This document shows positions 55,440 to 64,000 of a DNA stretch of 64,000 nt, one piece after another. The translations under genes and the position numbers were made by a program. Under the pieces are notes generated by a model that saw only the letters and a list, made by a program, of their open reading frames with translations, was not told the DNA's origin and did no database searches. Source of the stretch: Chara braunii (Eukaryota; Streptophyta; Charophyceae; Charales; Characeae); assembly GCA_003427395.1 (NCBI GenBank), contig BFEA01000317.1:274888-338887 (forward strand). Reading direction: 5' to 3'. Positions within the stretch are counted from its first letter, which is position 1. Each line of letters opens with the position of its first letter.

Positions 55440-56320
55440 AGGGGTCGGCCCGTTTTTTGGGTTTGCTGAATACTTTGGGTGTGTCAGGTAGGGGCCCCTC
55501 CATGCCAATGATAACCATCAGAAAGAGGTCAGTTTTGTTTTGAAAGGGAAAGTCAACTTATTTTTGGAAAAGACGGGTGGCTCAGGCTATGAATGCAGAA
55601 ACTATGGCAGGCAGAACGTGCCTGGATGTGCAGACGTCCAGGTCCATGATCTGCACCTGAACCTGAGGTTGCCCAGGTGGAATCTTTCTTCCTTTCTTTT
55701 TAAAGGCCTTGTTAGACCCTCCTTGAAAAATACTCAGGAATTAGGATGAAGTCCTTGGAAAAGTTTTCGGTTTTCAGCATCGTCACTACACCGCGTCCTA
55801 ATTCGATGAGTCCCAAGGAAACCCCTTGGAGGTCTCCGGCGGCCAATATCATCCTGGCGGCTGGACTGGAGACTGGGGCGAAACGTCTGTGCAGAGGAGT
55901 GATGGCGGCCATCGCTTAAAAGGCGGGCATTGAAATGCTGGGCGACGTCGCGTGTATGCATAACAGTTCTCTACTGCGACGTCACCTTCGTGTTCCACAT
56001 GCTCTTCAGGCCGTCACCGCTGAGTGTGAACGTAATGCTTCCGTGAAACATGGAGAGTGCGAGCACGGTCCCTAATGACGTGCAGAAGGTGCAGCGAGGG
56101 CGCCAGCGGCCGAACTAGTGGTGGGCGCTTGCACATTGCCAGTCCTGACGATGGAGGGAGAACTCCCGGGTGGTGCGAAGGCATTAACGACATCGGAGAG
56201 AAACACGGTGGTCACAGTTGTGTCAGTTGTCGCCATGCGTTATCGCATTGAGAGAACGACAACTCGCCTGAGGATGAGATTGTCCGTTCGCAGCTGATGC
56301 TCTCTAGGGCTCACGTTAGG
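55440..56320. other. Unassigned DNA
   Basis: No recognisable gene or repeat. Confidence 0.25.
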
Positions 56321-56339
56321 GCGAGCGTCATGGCTGGCG

Positions 56340-56600
56340 GGCGGGCGGCGAGGCGCTGGCGGTGTGCGAGTGGTGTCGCGCAGGTTGCTGACAAGTGAGA
56401 CACTGGCTGGTTGGAGGTTGCAAGGCGCTGGCTACTCGCAGGCTGCGAGGCGCTGGCTTCAAGCCAGGGGCGAGGCGTTGGCTGCGTGGGAGCAGCGAGA
56501 CGCTGGCTGCTGGCAAGGAGCGAGGCGCTGGCAGATCCTGGTGAGCGTGGCACTTGCAACGTCGGGGTGGCGAGGCGCTGGCTCTGGGTGACAGGTGGGA
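56340..56600 (+). repeat. GCGAGGCGCTGGCTG minisatellite
   Basis: The core GCGAGGCGCTGGCT recurs about six to seven times at roughly 35-40 bp between 56348 and 56585. Long frames in all directions here come from this repeat. Confidence 0.8.
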
Positions 56601-57499
56601 CACTGTTTTACACATGGCGTGGTGCTGATTGTCGTCGGGCGTGGGTGCTGTGATGGGGTAGATTAGATTGGTGATTGCGCTTGACACACGCGTGGTATCC
56701 AGAGGCACTTGGCCAATGCCATGTCACAGGTTGGCATGGCATTTGGCTTGAAGCACAGAGGATTGGGGAAAATGGTGGTCGGGGCTACTGTTTGAACTAT
56801 CTCCCTGTGCTTTCCACATGAAGTACTCCATACCCAAGAGAGGCCCAAGACCTTATAAAAGGCGGGAAGGCTCATCCGAGTTGGCTTAAGCCAATGTCGG
56901 TGGAAGAAAGTGGAGTATGCCCCATGGAGTCCCAAGTGTGGAGAACGCTGGTCACACTGAAGAATCATCACAACGCTGTTGGGAGGTCATCATCAGGCAA
57001 TAAGGGAGGTCATCAAGTTGGAGGTCATCATCAATGAAGCTACTCTCTGGTATTTTTTTCTATGTGTTTCTCCTCTGTATTGTGCATGTTATCTTCATTC
57101 ATTGCGTCTAATGGCTGGAGATTATCATCTTGTTGCTCGTCTTCATCGTCGCCTTATCTGAGTACTTCTGTTTTTTTTGCCAAGTGTCGATCGTCGACAC
57201 ATCATCTGCGGTCTTCACGTTCCTGAACACCTGGCATTCACATGGATACTGGCTGGTTCTCCACAATAGAGGATTTCCACCCACCTTCCATTCTTCTAAT
57301 TACTAATTACTAACTAGAGAGTAGAGTGAGGGCACTCCTTCTACTCTCCACATTCTAATTACCAGTACAAAAGTAACTGATTACTCATCATTGCCAGTGC
57401 ACCGCAATCATCATCACGTTTTTTTTTAAGGCGTGTAAATACAATTATTTCCAAGGCGCTTCTCGCCGCTCTCTTCCCACCTTCTTATTCCCAACTAAT

Positions 57500-58440
57500 T
57501 ACTATCATCATCATCATCACCATCAACATCATCATCACCTCATACTTATTGATGTTGTAAGATTCCTCCTCCGAAGCTTATGTCATAGACGGCAGGACGG
57601 ATTGAGTTGGGAGAGCTCTTTTCCGCAGGGGAAACACAAGGCGGGAGGTGTTTGCCTTCGGGGAGTAAGGGCAGACAAGAGGGACTGTTACACTCTGGGC
57701 CTGGGAGAAATGGAAGGGGGAACATCATCTACTAGTGGTGGCAGAGTGAGACTGAGATAGCTCGAGGAATACTGGGGGGGGGGATAGGTAGCCACGAGGG
57801 GAGTAGTGTAGAGGGAGGATTTTCTCTTCTTGGGCTGATGAGAATTGCCCTTCACCAGAGCGATTCTAATCAAAGGGGGCAGTAAGGGGAAAGGAGGTGA
57901 GTTAGGTGGAAAAAGGTGGAGTGGACTGGGGAGGCATCATCATCATCATCAATATTATCATCATCATCACGTCAGCACGAGTCATCACCAGTCTTGTTAA
58001 TCATCATCCTCGTCTTCTTCATCTAGGGTATTGTTTTGCTCTTCCAAGGTAAGCTATGGTTTCAAAAGGTTGGAAGTTAAGTGGGGAGAACTCTTCTCCA
58101 CAGAGGCTGCACAAGGAGGGAGGTGCTCGCTTTGTAGAGGGTAAGGGCAGATGAGGGGGACTGCACTAGTCTGGGGCTGGGAGGGATGATAGGGTCACAT
58201 CATCTCCCGACGGTGGCAGATTGGGCAAGCGTTGGCTTGAGGTATACCTTTAGGGGGAACTGGTTGCCTCAAGGGATTAATGGCAGTGGGGGGTTTCTTT
58301 CTTGTTGGGGCTGATTGGTACTGCCTGTTATTAGGTGACTCAAATCAGCGGTGGCAGTAAAAAGGGAAGAGGGGAGAAAGTAGGGGGAAGAAAGGAGGAG
58401 GAAAGAGGAAGATAAAGCAGCATTAATCATCATCATCTAT
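57500..58440 (+). repeat. ~470-bp direct tandem duplication bounded by ATC/CAT microsatellites
   Basis: 57555-57950 is repeated at about 58030-58420. Shared: GGGAGAGCTCTTTTCC versus GGGGAGAACTCTTCTCC, GTAAGGGCAGA, GGTGGCAGA and GGGGCTGAT. The opening hairpin pairs in both units with different bases. CATCAT runs separate the units (57500-57540, 57936-57970, 58425-58435). Not coding. Confidence 0.7.
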
Positions 58441-58878
58441 CTTCAGAATTGGTCACCTTCTATCACCATGATGGTTATCTGTTGAGGGTTATTTCATAAT
58501 CGGATCCCCATTTCCTAGGTGTTATTATTGAATTAACTTATTTTCAAACTGATCAGTGTTAGTGTAATTGCCTATGTCGGGTAGACTCCAGATCGACACT
58601 AGTCGGTGCTAGGGCATTGCTCTGTAACCTGTTTTTAGGGGCTTGAGGCCTGTAGGAGATTGGGGATTGATGAGGGAGGAAAGCAGTCTGATAACTTGAC
58701 CAATGACTATATTTCACAACATAGCTTCAACATGAGATTGGTTGAATTAGTATGGATACCAGGAATTGGGGAGCGGAAAAAAGTTGAGTTCTAAGTAGAT
58801 GAACATCCTGATTAGTATTTAGTAAATATCTCCAATCAGTTGCTCATCATTCTCTTTAGCATTATCGTCATTCTCATT

Positions 58879-58884
<6 letters not shown>

Positions 58885-58910
<26 letters not shown>
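58885..58910. repeat. (ATC)n microsatellite
   Basis: About nine CAT/ATC units, immediately before a retroposon fragment. Confidence 0.85.
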
Positions 58911-58913
58911 TTG

Positions 58914-59023
58914 AGGGACGCTGAGCCCAGTTCTTAGGATGTTCGGTCTGGTTACTCCGGGTAGACTATGAGGATCCCGACCTCAATTTTCTCAAATATC
59001 AATATCAGCCTTGGACACTGGGC

Positions 59024-59058
<35 letters not shown>
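58914..59058 (+). mobile_element. Two retroposon fragments, plus strand
   Basis: GGGACGCTGAGCCCAGTTC at 58914, and GGACACTGGGCCCG at about 59013 followed by poly(A) (59030-59058). Confidence 0.6.
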
Positions 59059-59059
<1 letters not shown>

Positions 59060-59062
<3 letters not shown>

Positions 59063-60020
59063 AAGGCAGCTGCTGCAACAAGTGATGGATGCACCCGATT
59101 GTGTGTCGTTATCGGAATCCATTATGCAATTTTGTTGCGCCATGGCATCGGGTGTGATCCCAAGGGCGACGTCGAGATGGTGGATGAGGAGAAGGACAAG
59201 ATGAACAAGGGAGGATCTCCATAGGTTGACGACGCAACGGAGGGCTACTACAAGGAGAAGTTGCGGCGTGGAGTAGTCAATGGCGTGTGCCGACTGTCTG
59301 CCAGAGGTTTCCCGCATGTCCATCGTCGTTTTTCTCACAGTCCGTCGTTTCCATGTGCTGCCAACACCTCGCACAACAACGCACATGTGAAACAACACGA
59401 CAAGGACCAGGAGAAGAGTGACCAGCAGCAGGAGCAGGAACCGCCAGAGGACATCTGCCGTGAATCCCAGCAAGCAAGGCTTGTACCAAATGAAGCTTGC
59501 ATCAATGCGCCCGACAATAACCGACAAAACACGCTAGGCAGATGACTACAATTGGTCGGCAGTGCTTCAGTGCTTCAACATCGCTTGGAGAAAAATTTTA
59601 AAATTTGACTGTTGGAGACCACGGCCGGCAACACGCACACAAAAATGCTTCGTGAAGCACCTTGCAGCTAAAGAACCAACCCCACACATTTTCGTGCCAA
59701 CAGTAACGGTGGGGCTTGTCGGGTACTGGAGGCGGCGATGTCCGCCCAATGGACCACGGACGACCTGTGCACCAACATTGACTCTAAATTCTCCTATCGG
59801 TACTCGCTCCAGAACATTCCGTAAATCGCGGCTCCTTTAATCGAAGGGACGTCACGAAGACCCCTTGTATCCAATGACGTTTTGGCTGGGGATTCCGAGG
59901 AACCCAAGGAAATCTCTCTCGAGAATTTTCACATTCTCTCAAGGAATTTGTTGAATTAGGACACGGTGTAACCACGCCGATTTCCAAAAAATCGGACTTC
60001 GAAGGAAGACCCTTTTTTGG
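59060..60020. other. Unassigned DNA with competing open frames
   Basis: A 191-codon minus frame (58952-59527) and + frames at 59261-59545 and 59562-59840 overlap. Composition is unremarkable and I recognise no domain. A decayed DNA-transposon gene is possible but unsupported. Confidence 0.25.
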
Positions 60021-60039
60021 GGGGGAGGGGGGGGGGATA

Positions 60040-60560
60040 AGGCTCCAGTCTATCCGTGGGGAGCAGCACGTGCTGGGAATCGGTCTCATCGTCCCATATG
60101 AAAATTTACATAAAATTTTGAAAGTTTGAGATATCGGGGCTATTACCGGCTTTGGCTAAAAAGCAGTCGAGCTACTTAGAAAATTACAACGATAAACTTC
60201 ACAAATAGGCAAAATTCAGAAAACGACTCAGAAACCCCCCATCAATCCTCTTTTACCTCACTCCGGCAAGACTTATTGCAACAGAGTCACCATCTCCGCT
60301 GCTGCTGTACCCTATTTCCATCCTAAGAGCTAGCCCCCTCACTAGTACGACGCTTGATATCCCACCATCTACTTCTCCCACTCACCTCTTTTTTTGAAAC
60401 AAAAGCTTGCTGGGAACCAGGCCCAGCGACCCATATCAAATTGTACAAATTTTTTGAGATACCGGGGTCATTACCCGACTTTGACTGAAAAAACCGTCTG
60501 AGAACAATTGTGGTAATTCGGAAAGCATGAGAATAGGTTGGGACTTTCTTAATGACCAAT
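60040..60560 (-). mobile_element. Two retroposon head fragments, each followed by the same ~100-bp sequence
   Basis: GTGGGGAGCAGCACGTGCTGGGAATC at 60056 and GCTTGCTGGGAACCAGGCCCAGCGACCC at 60405. Each is followed by CATAT, GAGATA(T/C)CGGGG(C/T)(T/C)ATTACC and TTTG(G/A)CT, so the repeat unit extends beyond the head on this side. Confidence 0.6.
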
Positions 60561-60689
60561 TAAGGAACCACTCATACAACAAGTCACCACAAAGGTCCTA
60601 CAAATGCTCAAAAACCCTCGGAATCCCTAACAAAACCTTCCAAAGCTCTCCAAGACTGTCTTACTCCCTGCCGAGCTCTTCCAGGCCTC

Positions 60690-61340
60690 ACACCCCCACA
60701 TTCTGTTGGGTTACAGAGCAATGCGACTCACCCTAGCTCCGACCAACGTCGCCCTAGCAGCAACCCTTGGTTGTCTCGTGGAATGCCCATCCCAAAGCAT
60801 CCCCAGATCTCTCTACCAGGCATCATGCTCCTGCATCAGCAAGTTACAGGGCAACACCCCAGCACCGGCCAACGTCGTTCTGGCATTGAACAACCGCAGA
60901 TCACTGAGTATAACAACACCAAAGCCACCTAAGACGAGTTGCTAGAAGTCCCCAAAGTTCTAAAACATTTTTAATACCACCAAAAGCCACAAAAAACGGC
61001 CAACTTACTTGTGAAGAAACCAAAAACCAACTAAGATTATCCGAAGCTTTCAGACCAAGAATCACCCGCCTTAGTGCCTTTCAGCAGCCCAATCTTATCC
61101 ACCTCCGCCCTATACCCCAATACTCAATCTCTACCAGGCCCCGTACCCCAAACTGTTAGGTTGCAGGGTGGCGCGACCCACCCCAGAACCACCTGCTAGG
61201 CTACAGGGCAAAGCGACCCGCCCCGGCTCCGGCCAGCATTGACTAAGTACCAGCCCACCAACAGATACTAGAGTGTCTTCCACCCTCGACGACTCCCCAG
61301 ATCTCTCTACCAGGTCTCATGCCCTCGTACCGCTCGAGTT
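60690..61340 (+). repeat. GTTACAGGGC / CCCCAGATCTCTCTACC dispersed repeat cluster
   Basis: Units near 60715, 60842, 61157 and 61198, with further copies at 44180, 44310 and 61818, share GTTACAGGGC...GCCCCAGC(A/T)CC(G)ACCAACGTCG. CCCCAGATCTCTCTACCAGG(C/T) recurs at 60799 and 61302 (44276 as a variant). Frames through them are artefacts. Confidence 0.65.
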
Positions 61341-61369
61341 ACAGGGAGAGAAGGTTAAGAACAGTCGTA

Positions 61370-61770
61370 TTTTTCATCACCACTTCAGAACACCCTTCAC
61401 CACTTCAGAATGCAGCCTGCATAAACACGTGGTTTTCAGGGTCTTCAGACCTTTCACCACTTCATGACCATTCAGGTCTAAAAATCATGAATGATCCTGA
61501 AGTGGTGAAAGTTTCGAAGACCTTGAAAACCACCTGTTTAGGCAGGCTGCATCCTCAAGTGGTGAAGGGTGGTTTTCATGGTCTTCGGACCTTTCACCAC
61601 TTCAGGACCATTCAGGATTTTAAGACTGCCCAAAACTCTCACTAGACCACTTCAGGACACCCTTCACCACTTCAGGATGCTGCCTGCCTAAACAGGTGGT
61701 TTTCAGGATCTTCGGACCTTTCACCACTTCAGGACCATTTAGGATTTTCAGACTGCCTAAAACTCTCACT
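61370..61770. repeat. Imperfect ~100-bp inverted repeat plus a third direct copy (TTCACCACTTCAGGA family)
   Basis: 61390-61480 is inverted at about 61495-61590 (ACCACTTCA and GTGGTTTTCAGGGTCTTC against GAAGACCTTGAAAACCAC and TGAAGTGGT). A third copy in direct orientation lies at 61600-61760. The first two arms can form a long hairpin. Confidence 0.8.
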
Positions 61771-62399
61771 TCAGAATTTTCATTCCTGAATTTTCAGCTA
61801 CCCGATAACCGCTTGTGGTTACAGGGCAACGCAACCAAGCTCCAGCACCGACCAACGTCATTCTGGCCTCGCCAATTCGCAGATCACTGGGATCAAAGGA
61901 CGTCATCAAATAACAGACAAGCCACCAATCCTCACCATAGTTGTGGTTCCCAGCATTCAGCTCCTCCAGGTACTGGTTGCAATCGGCCAACAAAATTCAT
62001 TCTCACCCCTACTCTGACAAGACTTACCGCGGTCGAGCCACCATCTCCACCACTGTTGTGCCCTAATTCCACTCTACAGGCTAGCCCCTTCGCTGCAGAG
62101 CGCGTTAACTCCGACCATCACTGCCCAAACAACCTGCCAGCACCAAACTAGTGAAGATTTTTCCAAAAAAAAAACAATAGACTCAGATACTCGTTGCTTT
62201 GAATTCGAGAATAAGAACCCAACTCGGATGCACATTTACATCAAATTCAAGAATAAGAGTCAAACTTAGTACGTAAAAAAACAAAATGGGAATTATAAAA
62301 AGAACTTCAGAAATTTAAGATTCGAATTCCAGCACCTTTATGAATTTAAGAAGCGAAACATCATAGATTGAGAAATCGAAAATCCTCCTCACCATTCAC

Positions 62400-62900
62400 G
62401 TGACCTTTTCTACCTCACCAGCATCGCAATCAGTCACCTGCTCTCCCTCACTCCGCTACACATGCCCCAATATTCCCCACCTCCTTTCTCTCTTTCTCTG
62501 TTTTCTGATGTTCCTCCCACATCACATCTTCTTCCCTAAATTCAACTGTACATCATCCCAGTGTGCCCCCTTGCGTCCCTATCTTCCTCCCCCAGTACTG
62601 CTTTTCCCCCTCTCTCACCCTGTCAGAATCATTGCCTCCCTCTCTTTTTCTGCCCCACCAACGTCGTCTCAGTCAACCATCTGTTTTCCTCACTCCGCTA
62701 CGTATTCCCCAACATTCCCTACCGCCTTTCTCCCTTTCTCTGTTAACTGAAGTTCCCCCTCATCACGACTTCTCTCTTAAATTCAACCGTACTTCATCCC
62801 AGTGTACCTCCTTGTCTCCCTTCCTTCCCTCCCCAACTTTTCCCTTTCTCTTACCCTTACAGAACACCACCTCCCTTTCTTCCTTTGCCCCGCTTTCCTC
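62400..62900 (+). repeat. 242-bp tandem units upstream of the LINE-ORF1-like frame
   Basis: CTCACTCCGCTAC starts at 62447 and 62689. The shared order continues with TTCCC(C/T)ACC, TTTCTCTGTT, CTTCTTCCC/CTTCTCTC and CATCCCAGTGT. Pyrimidine-rich. Such units directly 5' of a LINE ORF1 could be promoter monomers (inference). Confidence 0.7.
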
Positions 62901-63135
62901 TCTTCGTGCTGCCCAGCCGTCTTTCCTTCTCATTCACAGATCTCTCATTCCTCTTTACCCCGTTGTACCTTTTTTGGAACCACACCTCTTCAACTTCCCT
63001 CCTGTACACCCCCTCTGCCTAGCTGAGTAAAAATGATGAAAATGTCTTCCAAACGGGCAAAGGGACCTGACTCGTTGTTGTTTTACCAAGGCGCAATGCG
63101 ACATCATCTCTTCAGGCAATTAAGGGCATCTCCAT

Positions 63136-63999
63136 ATGCCAGACCCAACACTGCGATGCCCTCAGACCACAGTCTGTCCCTGCCAGCGTCCCGGGGGGGA
63201 ATGTATGGACACTGAGAAATGCGGCGAGATGGCTTTCCCAACGCCCAACTGCTCTAACCCAGGCTCATCTCACATCAAAGACAACTCTAACACCTCAAAC
63301 TCACCTGTCATCGCAGCCAACACCTTCTCAGCAACACACTCTGTGCAAACACAATCTCAAACCACTCAAGAAGCACCGCACATCACGACAATGGAACAGG
63401 CCAAACGTGGAATTCTTCCCCAACAACACTCTCAACAGAGAACAACAGACAAAGAAAATTTCAAAGAAGATTGCATCATGCAGGAACGTGAAGAAATCCT
63501 CACGGAAGAAGAACGAAGGTGGGAACAGAGTTTCTAGGCTCAAGACCAACACGGTTCTCAATCTCAAGCCCAGACTCACGCCGTAGCTAAGGGAAATGAA
63601 ACCTCATCACCGTCATGGGCGCAGAGAGTGAGACTGGCGCTAAAAGAAAAAACTATGAATGCGCCAAGACCCGCAATGGACCCCCAGGGTGATCCAGTGT
63701 AAGAGCTAAGGATTCCCCTCAGGAACCTCTCTTCTGCTATAACTTACTTCCTGACTCTGTTTTTGCTTCCGTCAGAACAAAAAGTAATAGATCAAGGAGG
63801 TAGGAAAATCCTGATGAAATCTTATCCCATGGACAAGCTCGTGCAGCGAGACGAAGTGTATACTAAACACGCGAGCAATTTGATCTTCTTCAATGACAGT
63901 GTATTTAGATCAACAAATGACAAAATCAAATGGATCTGCAAGAATTTTGAAACAATGAAAGGGAGTGCGGACATCGTATCTGAATTCTTTTTTATCTAA
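63136..63999 (+). pseudogene. LINE ORF1-like or gag-like frame with two in-frame stops, reaching the window end
   Basis: A single frame runs about 287 codons, interrupted by TAG (63535-63537) and TAA (about 63700-63702), and stops at 63997-63999. The first part is Ser/Thr/Gln/Glu rich. The last 80 residues have a balanced, globular composition (KVIDQGGRKILMKSYPMD, IKWICKNFETMKGS). An out-of-frame segment with its own ATG at 63033 may be the true N-terminus after a frameshift. The identity rests on the position after tandem 5' units and the overall layout, not on a recognised domain. Confidence 0.35.
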
Positions 64000-64000
64000 C

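Noticed and set aside
56311-56708. Coding region with Ala/Ser-rich repeats on either strand
   Set aside because: All frames stay open because of the GCGAGGCGCTGGCT minisatellite; no start or domain evidence.
58952-59527. 191-codon minus-strand frame as a gene
   Set aside because: It includes a poly-F run encoded by the retroposon poly(A) and overlaps equally long frames on the other strand; no domain seen.

Overview
This 64-kb window looks like repeat-dominated nuclear DNA of a green-lineage eukaryote. Signs are a chromodomain Ty3/gypsy element, a non-LTR (LINE) element, a hAT-type MITE with an 8-bp target duplication, poly(A)-tailed short retroposons and many microsatellites. A large, repeat-rich charophyte or lower-plant genome would fit, but that is inference. 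I see no intact host protein-coding gene, no rRNA and no canonical tRNA. Almost every open frame is a shadow of low-complexity DNA or a decayed transposon protein. Two assembly gaps (12049-12528 and 23229-23738) interrupt the sequence.

Region 1-33 kb. The main content is an unrecognised, non-coding composite element present in at least four diverged copies, all on the + strand: copy I about 1-7710, copy II about 17360-21990, copy III about 24765-29890, copy IV about 30385-33010. Its parts come in a fixed order: array A, anchor 1, array B, a tRNA-like patch, array C, anchor 2, array D, anchor 3, domain E, array F. Copies II and IV lack some parts. The arrays are tandem series of short hairpins. 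In array B each hairpin has its own perfectly or nearly perfectly complementary stem, while the loop sequence is shared by all hairpins of the array. Loops differ between copies I and III, yet the nine hairpins sit at collinear positions. In array D, homologous hairpins of copies I and II differ by paired (compensatory) substitutions and G.T exchanges. This pattern suggests a structured RNA read from the + strand, and I consider it the most interesting content of the window. Between the copies lie microsatellites, a 766-bp hAT MITE (16148-16913), a truncated relative (12775-13304) and unassigned DNA.

Region 33-64 kb. This part is a transposon graveyard. It holds a ~350-bp tandem repeat (33.2-34.0 kb), a decayed LINE ORF2 (35.4-38.4 kb), two LTR-like segments (38.7-39.1 and 51.0-51.3 kb) and another small hairpin-like array (40.4-40.8 kb). 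A degenerate chromovirus (about 41.0-48.7 kb) retains gag, protease, RT, RNase H, integrase and chromodomain signatures. A 155-bp perfect inverted repeat (49399-49717) follows. A poly(A) retroposon family with hairpins occurs about ten times, and there is a 414-bp TIR element (54718-55131), minisatellites and foldback repeats. The window ends in a LINE-ORF1-like frame with two in-frame stops (63136-63999), preceded by 242-bp tandem units.

All stems, spacings and repeats were read by eye. No alignment, folding or database search was run, so boundaries of diverged repeats are approximate.
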